In this document: piece by piece, positions 31,796 to 41,144 of the stretch | Layout of the letters: each line of letters starts with the position of its first letter | Numbering within the stretch: the stretch's first letter is position 1 | Assembly: GCA_037440925.1 (NCBI GenBank) | Contig: JBBITF010000015.1 | Span: 1-64,000 of the forward strand | DNA from: JAABUE01 sp037440925 | GTDB lineage: Bacteria > Chloroflexota > Anaerolineae > Anaerolineales > Villigracilaceae | Length of the DNA: 64,000 nt | Direction of reading: 5' to 3' | The notes under the pieces: generated by a model | What the model was told of the DNA's origin: nothing | What the model saw: the letters and a program-made list of their open reading frames with translations, nothing else | Database searches by the model: none | Translations under genes and position numbers: made by a program

Positions 31796-32740
31796 ATGCC
31801 AATTGAAATCCCAAAAGACAAGTGGCCTGGCAGTGTTCGGAAGGTCACGCTTGGCGCAACCGCCGCAGAGGGAGGCACACGCGCCAAAACGGTCACAGTG
31901 GGCGGGCAGACCACCATGCCTTACCTGCAATTCGAGGCGCCCACGCCCAATCCGCCGGTGGTCGCCATCGAGATCAAATCGCGCAAGCCCGCAGACTGGT
32001 CTTTGCTGCTGGCAGAAACCTGGGGCGAGGCGATGGCAGACGCGGCCCAATGGGCGAAAAAGGCCGAAGAAGCGGGAGCAGACTTGCTTGTCCTGGCATT
32101 GACGCTAGAAGATACGCCCGAAAGCGCAGTCAAAGCCGTCAAGTCTGTTTTAGCGGCCAGCGGCCTGCCGCTCATCGTCTGGGGACCTGGACAAGCAGAA
32201 AAGGATAACGAACTGCTCGTCCCGGTTGCGGAGGCTACTAAGGGCGAGAAACTCGTGCTGGGCATCTGCGAGGACAAAAACTACCGTACCATCGTCGCCA
32301 CCGCATTGGCCAACGGCCACCTGGTACAGGCTCGCACGCCGATGGATGTGAACCTGTCCAAACAATTGAACATCTTAATTACCGATATGGGCCTACCCGC
32401 CGACCGCATCTTGATGGATCCGACCACCGGAGCGCTGGGCTATGGCATGGAATACGGCTACTCCGTGATGGAACGCCTGCGCATGGCCGCCCTGCAGGGC
32501 GATACTATGACCCAATTGCCCATGATTGTCACCCCTGGCTTCGAAGCCTGGAAAGCCAAGGAGGCCAAAGTGGGCGAGGGGGTGCCTCAAGCCTGGGGAG
32601 ATTGGTTGGCGCGCGCCATTCACTGGGAAACGATTACCGCCATAGCGCTGATTGAATCGGGCGCCGATATTGTCGTCCTGCGGCATCCTGAATCCGTCAA
32701 ACGGGTCAAGGAAGCCATAGGCGAACTGATGACGGCTTAA
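31796..32740 (+). CDS. acsD: Corrinoid iron-sulfur protein, small subunit
   Basis: AcsD (CdhD-type, 314 residues) forms with AcsC the corrinoid protein that carries the methyl group from methyl-THF to ACS. It has a TIM-barrel fold; conserved stretches include VVAIEIKSRKPADWS, PLIVWGPG, DMGLPADRILMDPTTGALGYGMEY and IVVLRHPES near the end. GGAGGAA precedes the ATG. It is 10 bp upstream of acsC. Confidence 0.95.
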   Translation: MPIEIPKDKWPGSVRKVTLGATAAEGGTRAKTVTVGGQTTMPYLQFEAPTPNPPVVAIEIKSRKPADWSLLLAETWGEAMADAAQWAKKAEEAGADLLVLALTLEDTPESAVKAVKSVLAASGLPLIVWGPGQAEKDNELLVPVAEATKGEKLVLGICEDKNYRTIVATALANGHLVQARTPMDVNLSKQLNILITDMGLPADRILMDPTTGALGYGMEYGYSVMERLRMAALQGDTMTQLPMIVTPGFEAWKAKEAKVGEGVPQAWGDWLARAIHWETITAIALIESGADIVVLRHPESVKRVKEAIGELMTA

Positions 32741-32750
32741 GGAGGACAAT

Positions 32751-34073
32751 ATGGCTCTCTCTGGAATCCAAATCTACAAACTCCTGCCGCAGACCAACTG
32801 TAAAGAATGCGGTTTCCCTACCTGCCTGGCATTTGCCATGAAACTGGCCGCCAAGCAAGTCGAACTCGCAGCCTGTCCTTACGTCAGCGAAGAGTCCAAA
32901 AAACAATTGGCTGAATCGGCTGCGCCGCCCATCCGTCTGGTCACCCTCAAGGCCGGCACAGAAGTCAAGGCCGGCAACGAAGTGGTCATGTTCCGCCACG
33001 AAAAGACCTTCTACAACAAGCCGGGCCTGTTCGTGCGCGTCAGGGCCAGCGACGGCGATATTGCCGCCAAAGTGGCGACGATAGACAAATATACCGTCAA
33101 TTACGTGGGCATGGACTTCAGCGTGGATGGTTTTGCCGTAGAAGCGGATAGCGGGGATTTTGCCGCCGCTGTCAAAGCGGTGCGTAGCGCAACCAAGCGA
33201 CCGCTCATCCTGATCGGCGATCCCGCTGCGCTTCCCGCCGGACTAGAGGCCTGCTCCGGCGAGACCCCTCTGCTCTACGCCGCTGACAGTTCAAACTGGG
33301 AGGCCATGGCTGACCTGGCGGCAAAACACAAGGCCGCGCTGGCCGTGAAGGGCGAGTCGCTGGACGAACTGGCCGACCTGACGCAGAAAATCCAGACCAA
33401 AGGCGTGGAAGACATGGTTCTGGACCTGGGAGGCAAAACCATGGGGGAGTGGCTGATGCGTTCTACGCAGGTTCGCCGCCTGGCGCTCAAATCCAACTTC
33501 CGCCCGTTGGGGTATCCGGTCATTGCCTTCCCTGGCAAGGCGGGCGACCCCAGCAAAGAGTCGGTCTATGCGGCGCAGGCGATTGCCAAATACGCCGGCT
33601 TTGTGGTGCTTGACAGTTTCACGCCTGAACTGGCCTACGCCCTGCTGGTGCTGCGCGAAAACATCTACACCGATCCGCAAAAACCCATCCAGGTGCAGCC
33701 AGGCGTCTACGAAATCAACAACCCCACCGCCGACGCGCCCGCGCTGGTGACAACCAATTTCAGCATCACCTACTTTGCTGTAGCCAACGAAGTGGAAGGC
33801 GCAGGCCTGCCAGCCTGGTTGGTGGTCACTGACGCCGATGGGATGTCAGTGCTGACAGCCTGGGCAGCCGGCAAATTCGACGCCGAGCGCATTGCCAAGG
33901 CAGTCAAGGAATTCGACCTGGCCAGCAAGGTCAACAAAAAGCGCATCGTCTTGCCAGGACATGTGGCGGTTCTTTCCGGCGAGTTGGAAGAGGAACTGGC
34001 CGGCTGGGAGATTCGCGTTGGCCCACGCGAGGCTGTAGACCTGCCCGCCTTTATGAAGCAAGCGCTGAATTAA
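32751..34073 (+). CDS. acsC: Corrinoid iron-sulfur protein, large subunit
   Basis: AcsC (CdhE-type, 440 residues) binds the cobamide and a [4Fe-4S] cluster that keeps cobalt reducible. The N-terminal cluster domain has C17-x2-C20-x4-C25 and C42 (NCKECGFPTC). A TIM barrel follows, and the C-terminal cobamide domain holds VLPGHVAVLSGELEEEL. Its substrate methyl-THF comes via AcsE. AGGAGG precedes the ATG. Confidence 0.96.
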   Translation: MALSGIQIYKLLPQTNCKECGFPTCLAFAMKLAAKQVELAACPYVSEESKKQLAESAAPPIRLVTLKAGTEVKAGNEVVMFRHEKTFYNKPGLFVRVRASDGDIAAKVATIDKYTVNYVGMDFSVDGFAVEADSGDFAAAVKAVRSATKRPLILIGDPAALPAGLEACSGETPLLYAADSSNWEAMADLAAKHKAALAVKGESLDELADLTQKIQTKGVEDMVLDLGGKTMGEWLMRSTQVRRLALKSNFRPLGYPVIAFPGKAGDPSKESVYAAQAIAKYAGFVVLDSFTPELAYALLVLRENIYTDPQKPIQVQPGVYEINNPTADAPALVTTNFSITYFAVANEVEGAGLPAWLVVTDADGMSVLTAWAAGKFDAERIAKAVKEFDLASKVNKKRIVLPGHVAVLSGELEEELAGWEIRVGPREAVDLPAFMKQALN

Positions 34074-34078
34074 GTAGA

Positions 34079-34143
34079 CACGTAGGCAGGTACACAGGTA
34101 AAAGGGATCATCTTTTTTACTGTGTACTTGTCTACCTGTATAC
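34079..34143 (+). other. Long imperfect hairpin between acsC and acsV
   Basis: AGGCAGGTACACAGGTAAAA pairs with a downstream TTTTACTGTGTACTTGTCT arm, with outer ACGTA/TACGT words. It occupies almost the whole 77-bp gap. It is not followed by a T-run and the operon appears to continue. Confidence 0.6.
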
Positions 34144-34150
34144 GTAACAC

Positions 34151-36073
34151 ATGGAACATTCTGTCACCTTTACCGGCGAAAACATCAACGCTACCATCGC
34201 TGTCCCCACAGGCGCACTGCTCTCCGATGCCGCCCGTCAAGCCGGTGTGGAAATCGGCCAACCATGCGGCGGTCAAGGCCGTTGTGGGCGTTGCGCGGTT
34301 CAAATTCAGGGCGGAAAAGTTCGCCGTCGCAGCACCCTGCGGCTTTCGCCGCAAGCCATTCAAGATGGCTATGGTCTGGCCTGTCAAACCGTTGTAGAAG
34401 GGGACGCTACGATTTACGTCCCGCCGCAAGAAAAAATCGAACGCACCTTGACGACCGACCGGGTGGCCGCAGAAATCAGCGTCCCGCCCGATTACGACTA
34501 TGACGCCGTTCAAACCATCCGACGCCTCAACCTGCGCTTGAAGCCGCCCAGCATGGATGACCAGACAGACGATTGGAGCCGCTTACAAACCGCCTTGCGG
34601 CTAAATGGCCCATTTGAGAGCATCACTGCCTCGCTGCCTGCATTGCGAAAAATCGGCAACAGCCTGCGCGAAGGAAACTGGGAAGTAACCGCCGTGCTGG
34701 ATCACGATTGGCCCAACAGCGGTCGCCCCGCCAGGCTAATTGGCCTGTGGCCTGGGCTCACACAGGATAGGGCGCCATTGTGGGGTATCGCGGTAGACAT
34801 TGGGACGACAACCGTTTCGCTATGGCTGGTAGATTTAATCAGCGGGCAGGTAAAGGCGCAAGTGGCCGAATATAACAGCCAGATTGCGCGCGGCGAGGAT
34901 GTGATATCGCGCATCATCTATGCCAGCAAAGAGGGCGGCGGTCAAGAAATGCAACGACGTGTTTTGGACACCATCAACGCCCTGCTCGAAACGGCTTGCA
35001 AACGCGTCCAAATCACCCCACAGGAGGTAGTCAAAGCCACAATTGCTGGAAACAGCACCATGATTCATCTCCTATTGGGTATTCCGGCCAGCAGCATCCG
35101 TTTGTCGCCTTTCATTACCGCAATCAACCACCCCCCTGCCCTGATTGCGAGCGAAGTGGGCCTCCACATCCACCCCGAGGGAAGCGTAGATTGTCTGCCC
35201 GGCGTAGCCAGTTACGTTGGCGCTGACATCACAGCAGGCGTCCTTTCCAGCGGCTTGGACTTTGCCGAGAAAGTCAATTTATTCCTGGACGTAGGCACGA
35301 ACGGCGAAATGGTGCTGGGCAACCACGAATGGCTGGTCACTTGCGCCTGCTCTGCTGGCCCAGCCTTTGAAGGCGCGGGCGTAGTCAATGGAATGCGGGC
35401 TACCACAGGGGCCATTGAAGAGGTGTGGATTCACAGCCAAACATACGAGCCAGATTATCGCGTGATTGGAGGAGGAAAACCCAAAGGCATTTGCGGCTCC
35501 GGTTTGATTTCGCTGTTGGCAGAGGCGTTCTTGACGGGTATCCTTGATAAGGCAGGAAACGTCAATTTGACGCTTCCCACGCCCAGGGTCCGCGAGGGAG
35601 CGCACGGAGCAGAGTATGTTGTCGCTTGGGGAGCAGAAACCGAATCGGGAGAGGATATTGTCCTGTCGCGGGTTGATATTGACAATCTGCTGCGCGCCAA
35701 AGCCGCCATCTATGCCGGCTTCACGGTGCTAGCGGAACAAACGGGCTTTCCTCTGGAGAATGTTGCCAAAGTATGCGTTGGTGGATCGTTTGGCAAGTAC
35801 ATTAATGTAGAAAAGGCCGTGCAAATTGGCCTGCTCCCCGATTTGAAATGGGAACAATTCGAGTTCCTGGGCAATACGGCAATTAAGGGCGCTTATTTGG
35901 CGCTGCTGGATTGGCGCAAACGCCAACAGATTGCCGACATTGCCAACCGCATGACCTATATCGAACTTTCGGCAGATAATACCTTTTATGAGGCGTTTAC
36001 TTCTGCCCTGTTCTTGCCGCATACTGATTTGAGCCGGTTTCCGTCAGTGCAAGCGGCGTTAGCAAAAGAATAA
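34151..36073 (+). CDS. acsV: Reductive activator of the corrinoid protein (RACo)
   Basis: AcsV restores the Co(I) state of the corrinoid iron-sulfur protein after accidental oxidation, using ATP. The N-terminal plant-type [2Fe-2S] domain has C39, C45, C48 and C78. The C-terminal half (from about 210) is the ASKHA-type ATPase (VDIGTTTVSLWLVDL, LDVGTNGEMVLGN, ICGSGLISLLAE). The length of 640 residues is normal. No good ribosome binding site is visible after the hairpin in the preceding gap. AcsE follows after 17 bp. Confidence 0.95.
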   Translation: MEHSVTFTGENINATIAVPTGALLSDAARQAGVEIGQPCGGQGRCGRCAVQIQGGKVRRRSTLRLSPQAIQDGYGLACQTVVEGDATIYVPPQEKIERTLTTDRVAAEISVPPDYDYDAVQTIRRLNLRLKPPSMDDQTDDWSRLQTALRLNGPFESITASLPALRKIGNSLREGNWEVTAVLDHDWPNSGRPARLIGLWPGLTQDRAPLWGIAVDIGTTTVSLWLVDLISGQVKAQVAEYNSQIARGEDVISRIIYASKEGGGQEMQRRVLDTINALLETACKRVQITPQEVVKATIAGNSTMIHLLLGIPASSIRLSPFITAINHPPALIASEVGLHIHPEGSVDCLPGVASYVGADITAGVLSSGLDFAEKVNLFLDVGTNGEMVLGNHEWLVTCACSAGPAFEGAGVVNGMRATTGAIEEVWIHSQTYEPDYRVIGGGKPKGICGSGLISLLAEAFLTGILDKAGNVNLTLPTPRVREGAHGAEYVVAWGAETESGEDIVLSRVDIDNLLRAKAAIYAGFTVLAEQTGFPLENVAKVCVGGSFGKYINVEKAVQIGLLPDLKWEQFEFLGNTAIKGAYLALLDWRKRQQIADIANRMTYIELSADNTFYEAFTSALFLPHTDLSRFPSVQAALAKE

Positions 36074-36090
36074 ATCCTGGAGGAGGAAGC

Positions 36091-37014
36091 ATGTACATCA
36101 TCGGCGAAAATATTCACATTCTTTCCGATAAAGTCAAAGAGGCGCTCAACAATCGCGATCGGGAATTTTTCATGGACCTGGCCGTACGGCAAGTGGAAGC
36201 AGGCGCCAAGGCTATTGATGTCAACCTGGGACCGCGCAAGAAAGACTGGGAAGAGGTCTTCCCATGGATGGTCGAAACATTGGAGGCGGTCGTAGATGTG
36301 CCTCTTTCGATTGATACCACCAATATAGACGGCATGGAAGCCGCACTGAAAACGATCAAAAAAGCGCAACCCATTCTAAACTCAACTTCTGCCGAGCCAG
36401 AGCGCTTGGAAAAAGTGCCGGCGCTGGCCAAGAAATATGGCGCAAAAATGATTGCGCTGACCATGGGCACATCGGGAATACCGGTTGAAGCCGATGCGCG
36501 CGTCAATATCGCTGTCGAAACGCTCATCCCACACCTGATGGAAATTGGTTTCAACATGGATGACTTGATTATTGACCCACTGGTGTTAACCGTATCAGGC
36601 TGCCAGCAATACTGTCCGGAATTGATTGGGGCGGTGAATATGCTGCAATACGCCTGGGATCCGGCGCCCAAGATTTCAGTGGGGCTGAGCAATGTGTCGA
36701 ATGCCGTTCCCAGAGAGAACCGTCCGCTCATCAACCGCGTGTATCTGGCTATGTTGATGGGGGTAGGATTGCAAATGATGATTGCCGACCCACTAGATCA
36801 AAAACAAAACCAGGTCATCCGGTGGATCGAGAGCAAGGACACTTCCACTTCCCTGGCAGCGCTCTACAACAAGATTGCCGAGCGTACCGCTGCCGGCGAA
36901 GAACCCCAGATGGAAGATTTCGACATGAGCGACCCCGAGCAAGTCGCCATCTGGAAGACAACCCAGATTCTGCTCAACAAAGTTATCTACGCAGACGGAT
37001 ATTTGAATCAGTAA
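36091..37014 (+). CDS. acsE: Methyl-THF:corrinoid iron-sulfur protein methyltransferase
   Basis: AcsE transfers the methyl group of 5-methyl-THF to cobalt of AcsCD. Pterin-binding motifs are GENIHILSDKV, KAIDVNLGP, LSIDTTN, MTMGTSGIP and VGLSNVSNAVP. It has 307 residues, about 45 more than the acetogen enzyme. The extra part is a C-terminal acidic and helical tail (from about 255). GGAGGAGG precedes the ATG. The hairpin at 37022-37058 probably ends the operon. Confidence 0.95.
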   Translation: MYIIGENIHILSDKVKEALNNRDREFFMDLAVRQVEAGAKAIDVNLGPRKKDWEEVFPWMVETLEAVVDVPLSIDTTNIDGMEAALKTIKKAQPILNSTSAEPERLEKVPALAKKYGAKMIALTMGTSGIPVEADARVNIAVETLIPHLMEIGFNMDDLIIDPLVLTVSGCQQYCPELIGAVNMLQYAWDPAPKISVGLSNVSNAVPRENRPLINRVYLAMLMGVGLQMMIADPLDQKQNQVIRWIESKDTSTSLAALYNKIAERTAAGEEPQMEDFDMSDPEQVAIWKTTQILLNKVIYADGYLNQ

Positions 37015-37021
37015 GGCAACG

Positions 37022-37058
37022 AAGCGCCATGCGTCAGATCAAGCGTATGGCGCTTTTG
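37022..37058 (+). terminator. Probable terminator of the CODH/ACS operon
   Basis: AAGCGCCAT (37022-37030) and ATGGCGCTT (37047-37055) form a 9-bp stem followed by a short T-run. A second weaker stem CTAACAA/TTGTTAG (37073-37099) follows. Confidence 0.6.
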
Positions 37059-37192
37059 ATCCATGTATTGGTCTAACAAACCTCCAAGCGGCTTGTTAGA
37101 AAAGACTTTAGTGTTAGCGACGGCCTGAGTCGTCCTGCGCAAGTCTCACAATGAATGCGATGAAGCCGCCGCTACCGGGAGGGATATCCCCC

Positions 37193-38581
37193 ATGAATGT
37201 CGAGGAACTGCTTGCAAAAGCAACCAAACCGGCTGCGGATGCAATGAAATTGCATCCGTTCTATCGTGGCAAAATCGAGACAACACTGAAATGCACCGTG
37301 CATTCCTTCAATGATTTTGCCATCTGGTATACCCCCGGCGTGGCTGCGCCCTGTAAGGCCATCCATGCAGACCCGGAACTTGTTTATGAGTACACGAACA
37401 AGTGGAACACCGTTGCAGTTGTCAGCGACGGGACGCGCGTGCTTGGCCTGGGCGACATTGGCCCAAAGGCTGGCTTGCCCGTGATGGAGGGTAAAGCCCT
37501 GCTCTACAAGTACCTGGGCGGCGTGGACGGCGTCCCATTGATGTTGGACACCAAAGACCCAGATGCCATCATCAACACCGTACTCATGCTCCAGCCAGGT
37601 TTGGGAGGCGTAAACCTGGAGGACATCTCCAACCCCAAATGCTTCTACATCCTGGACACCCTGCGAGAAAAGGCCGAAATCCCTATCTGGCATGACGACC
37701 AACAAGGCACAGCCACCGTCACCCTGGCAGGCTTGATCAACGCTCTCAAAGTGGTAGGCAAGAAGATGAGCGAGGTGAAAATCACCTTCATTGGCACAGG
37801 CGCGTCCAATGTAGCCATTTCACGCTTGATTTTTGGGTGGGGCGCTGACCCAGCCAAGTGTATGATGGTAGATAGCAAAGGCATTCTTGGCAAGCATCGT
37901 AAAGACCTGGAAATGCGCAAGGCCGAATACGTAGATAAATGGAAACTATGTAATATCACAAACGCAGAAGGGCGCGAGGGGAACATGGCGGATGCCATCC
38001 GAGGCTCAGACGTTGTGATTGCGCTGTCGCAATCTGGGCCGGGTGTCATCCTGCCAGAGTGGATCAAGACGATGAACAAAGACGCCATTGTCTTTGCCTG
38101 CGCCAATCCGGTGCCGGAAATCTGGCCCTGGGAAGCCAAAGAAGCCGGCGCGGCTATCGTGGCGACCGGCCGCTCAGACTTCCCCAACCAGGTCAACAAC
38201 TCGTTGGGCTTCCCCGGCATCTTCCGCGGCACGCTGGATGTGCGCGCGCGGACGATTACCGATGAAATGTGCTTTGCAGCCGCCACCGCCCTGGCCGACC
38301 ACGTAGGCAATAAACTGGATGCTGAACATATCATGCCCAACATGGACGATTGGGAAGTCTTCCCGCGCGAGGCAGCAGCCGTCGCCATGAAAGCCATTGA
38401 GCAGGGACTGGCGCGCATCCAAACCACCTACGAGCAAGAATTCGAACGCGCTACCCACATCATCAAACGCTCCCGCGACCTGACCAAGCGCATGATGGAA
38501 GAAGGCTTTATTGCCGAACCGCCCGAAGATGATGGGAATGCGCCCGACATTGATATCGAAACGGTCAAGTCCGCGTATTGA
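37193..38581 (+). CDS. NAD(P)-dependent malic enzyme
   Basis: This enzyme decarboxylates malate to pyruvate (or the reverse), linking fumarase to pyruvate. Motifs are IWYTPGVAAPCKAI, the metal-binding WHDDQQGTATVTLAG, a nucleotide fold FIGTGASNVAISRL and FACANPVPEIWPWEA. The 462-residue length indicates the short bacterial form without a phosphotransacetylase domain. The start at 37193 is preferred because GGGAGG lies nine bases upstream; an in-frame ATG at 37151 has none. The flavoprotein gene follows after 18 bp. Confidence 0.93.
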   Translation: MNVEELLAKATKPAADAMKLHPFYRGKIETTLKCTVHSFNDFAIWYTPGVAAPCKAIHADPELVYEYTNKWNTVAVVSDGTRVLGLGDIGPKAGLPVMEGKALLYKYLGGVDGVPLMLDTKDPDAIINTVLMLQPGLGGVNLEDISNPKCFYILDTLREKAEIPIWHDDQQGTATVTLAGLINALKVVGKKMSEVKITFIGTGASNVAISRLIFGWGADPAKCMMVDSKGILGKHRKDLEMRKAEYVDKWKLCNITNAEGREGNMADAIRGSDVVIALSQSGPGVILPEWIKTMNKDAIVFACANPVPEIWPWEAKEAGAAIVATGRSDFPNQVNNSLGFPGIFRGTLDVRARTITDEMCFAAATALADHVGNKLDAEHIMPNMDDWEVFPREAAAVAMKAIEQGLARIQTTYEQEFERATHIIKRSRDLTKRMMEEGFIAEPPEDDGNAPDIDIETVKSAY

Positions 38582-38599
38582 TGCGGAGAGGAGAAAATC

Positions 38600-39505
38600 A
38601 TGTACGACCTGATCGTCATCGGCGGCGGACCGGCCGGCCTGACGGCCACTGTCTATGCCATCCGCAAACGCCTGAATGTTTTGTTATTGTCCAAAGATTT
38701 GGGCGGCAAGACCAATTATCACCTTTCCCTGCCCTGGATCGAGGATTACCAGGTCATCAAAGGCCTGGAAGTGGTCAACAAATTCCGCACCGAACTGGAA
38801 TACCTGGACTTTGCCCGCCACATCGAAGCGGTCGAGAAAGTTGAGAAAAAGGAACAGCATTTTGTTGTCACCACCAAAGGCGGTGCATTGCTAGAAGCCA
38901 AGGCGGTTATCATGGCGACCGGCACACGTCAGGTGCGGATGAATGTGCCAGGGGAAAAAGAATATATGATGAAAGGCCTGTGCTATTCGGCGCTCTCCTA
39001 TGCCCCGCTGTTCATTGACAAATCTGTCATCGTCATTGGAGACCAGGAACTGGCGCTGAGGTCGGCCGGAGAACTTTCGACCGTTGCCAAGCATGTCACC
39101 ATGATATGCGCCAGCGATAAATTATTTGCCTCGCCCCTGGGCGCCAAGTTGAAGCAGACCGGAAATGTCGAAATCATGAAAGGCTGCCAAGTGATTGAAG
39201 TGCAAGGCGATGAATATGCCCGAAAATTGGTTGTCAAGGACAGCAACGGAAAGTTAACCACCCTCGAAGCCGATGGCATGTTCGTAGAAAAGGGACTGAC
39301 AGCCGTTACTGGCATGGTCAGCGACCTGGCCGCACTCGACGAACAAGGCCGCATCATCGTTGACTGCGCCTGCCGCACCAATGTGCCCGGCTTGTTCGCC
39401 GCCGGGGATGTGACCAATGGCTATGCGGAGCAAGTCTTGATCGCTGTGGGCGACGGCGCCAAGGCCGCGCTCAGCGCTTACGAATACCTGCTCCCGCTGC
39501 TGTAA
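38600..39505 (+). CDS. Thioredoxin-reductase-like flavoprotein with degenerate NAD(P) site
   Basis: The 301-residue FAD protein shows IVIGGGPAGLTATVYA at the N-terminus and GLFAAGDVTNGYAEQVLIAVGDGA at the C-terminus. The central fold reads VIVIGDQELALRSAGEL, where the GxGxxG of a nucleotide site is lost. There is no CxxC. It may therefore take electrons from a protein or ferredoxin rather than NAD(P)H. It is coupled to malic enzyme (18 bp) and precedes the MetV-MetF gene. Confidence 0.85.
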   Translation: MYDLIVIGGGPAGLTATVYAIRKRLNVLLLSKDLGGKTNYHLSLPWIEDYQVIKGLEVVNKFRTELEYLDFARHIEAVEKVEKKEQHFVVTTKGGALLEAKAVIMATGTRQVRMNVPGEKEYMMKGLCYSALSYAPLFIDKSVIVIGDQELALRSAGELSTVAKHVTMICASDKLFASPLGAKLKQTGNVEIMKGCQVIEVQGDEYARKLVVKDSNGKLTTLEADGMFVEKGLTAVTGMVSDLAALDEQGRIIVDCACRTNVPGLFAAGDVTNGYAEQVLIAVGDGAKAALSAYEYLLPLL

Positions 39506-39510
39506 GTTGA

Positions 39511-39544
39511 CAGGTAACAAGAACCGATCGATCCTTGTCACCTG
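39511..39544 (+). other. Hairpin after the flavoprotein gene
   Basis: CAGGTAACAAG and CTTGTCACCTG pair with one mismatch around a 12-base loop. There is no T-run directly after it; the role is unclear. Confidence 0.5.
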
Positions 39545-39655
39545 AACTTTGTGGCATTTGTCTTTTGCCGAAGTGACATTCGGTCTTTTTGTCTTGCAAG
39601 TCTAAATGCTACAATGCGTTAAGATTTGGATAAAGATTTCGTTTGGAGGTCGCTT

Positions 39656-41140
39656 ATGCCTGGATTGACACCCGGACGACGCTGGCAAGCCGCCTATCGT
39701 CCATTCAAGCGTGAAACCTTTGGAAACAAAATATTAGAGACTGTAGAAATCGCTATCAAAGGGCCGCTCTTTGGCTGCCGCATGTGCGGTAACTGCCTGC
39801 TGCAAGAAACGGCTTTCATCTGCCCGATGGAATGCCCCAAGGGATTGAGAAACGGTCCCTGCGGCGGCTCGACCTCGGAATATTGTTACGTGGACAAAAC
39901 TCGTCCTTGCATCTGGTACAAAATCTACGAACGCGCGTTCAAAATGAACCGTCAGGAAATGCTCTTGGAAGTCTTGCCGCCTCTGGATTGGGAAAAAACC
40001 GGCGGCGAGACCTGGGGCGATGTGATTCGTCAGGTCAAGAAAGTGGGAGCAGGCAAATTCATCAGCGGGATGTCCAACCCCGACAAAAAGAAAAGGGAAG
40101 AGAATTGGAATGCTGTCTTCCAGCCCATACGCCAACCCGAATGGTGGCAAGGAGACGCCGAATATCATGCCCCTAAGTATGAGGGCTACGCCTCGGAACT
40201 GGAACGCCGGCTGAAAGAAGGGGAGTTTGTGGTCACGACGGAGGTAGCGCCTCCGGTCACGGTTTCGACCAAGAAACTCAAAGAGAACATTGAATTAGTC
40301 AAGCCGTATGTGGCAGCCATCAACTTCACCGATTGCCCTTCCGCTACGCCGCGCATGTCGTCTTGGGCCTGTTCAACAATGGCGATTCAAAACGGGGCAG
40401 AACCTGTCATGCAAATTGCGGCGCGAGACCGCACGCGGGTTGGTCTGCAAGCCGAGGTGATGGGCGCTTGCGCCTTGGGCGTCAAAAACATTATCTGCCT
40501 ATCAGGCGATAGTATGAAACTGGCTCCGGCTCCACAAGGCCGCATGGACATCGTGGACCTGGATTCGGTGCAGATGCTATGGGTGCTGCGCCGCATGCGA
40601 GACGAGCCAAAATACTTGGATGGCCGCGAAATCAAATTCCCGCCCAAGTTCTTCCTGGGCGCAGCGGCTTCGCCTTTTGCTTCTGAACCGAAATTCCAGG
40701 CTATCCGTGAACACAAGAAGGTCAACGCGGGTGCGCAGTTCTTCCAAACCAACCTGGTCTACGACATGGACAAATTCGAGGTCTGGCTCAATGAACTTGC
40801 CAAGCGGAATATCCTCGATAAGGTCTATATCCTGGTCGGCATTACGCCGCTCAAGAGTTACAGCATGGCGCGCTATATGCACGATGAAGTGCCGGGAGTA
40901 TATATTCCCGAACCGCTGTTGAAACGCATGAAGGAAGCCGACACTGCCGGCAAGGGGAATGAGGAAGGCGTGCTTATTGCGCTGGAATTGATTGAGAAAG
41001 CCAAGAAATTGCAAGGCGTTCATGGCATTCACCTGATGCCGGTTAACTGGGAATCTATTGTACCCCGCATCGTGACCGAGGCAGGCATCCTGCCAAAGGG
41101 GTTCGTGCCCCCTGAGCCAAAAAACGAGAAGCCAGCCTGA
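39656..41140 (+). CDS. metF: MetV-MetF fusion: methylene-THF reductase with N-terminal zinc/Fe-S-type cysteine domain
   Basis: The 494-residue protein makes 5-methyl-THF for AcsE. Residues about 35-100 hold eight cysteines (C41, C44, C47, C56, C60, C69, C77, C85; CRMCGNCLLQ and NGPCGGS), the pattern of the MetV subunit C-terminus. From about 190 on it is the MetF TIM barrel (GEFVVTTEVAPPVTVSTKKL, INFTDCPSATPRMS, IICLSGDS). In acetogens MetV and MetF are usually separate chains. TTTGGAGG before ATG 39656 sets the start. A small HdrC-like Fe-S protein follows after 4 bp, which suggests that electrons come from ferredoxin or another Fe-S partner. Confidence 0.93.
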   Translation: MPGLTPGRRWQAAYRPFKRETFGNKILETVEIAIKGPLFGCRMCGNCLLQETAFICPMECPKGLRNGPCGGSTSEYCYVDKTRPCIWYKIYERAFKMNRQEMLLEVLPPLDWEKTGGETWGDVIRQVKKVGAGKFISGMSNPDKKKREENWNAVFQPIRQPEWWQGDAEYHAPKYEGYASELERRLKEGEFVVTTEVAPPVTVSTKKLKENIELVKPYVAAINFTDCPSATPRMSSWACSTMAIQNGAEPVMQIAARDRTRVGLQAEVMGACALGVKNIICLSGDSMKLAPAPQGRMDIVDLDSVQMLWVLRRMRDEPKYLDGREIKFPPKFFLGAAASPFASEPKFQAIREHKKVNAGAQFFQTNLVYDMDKFEVWLNELAKRNILDKVYILVGITPLKSYSMARYMHDEVPGVYIPEPLLKRMKEADTAGKGNEEGVLIALELIEKAKKLQGVHGIHLMPVNWESIVPRIVTEAGILPKGFVPPEPKNEKPA

Positions 41141-41144
41141 CGCA

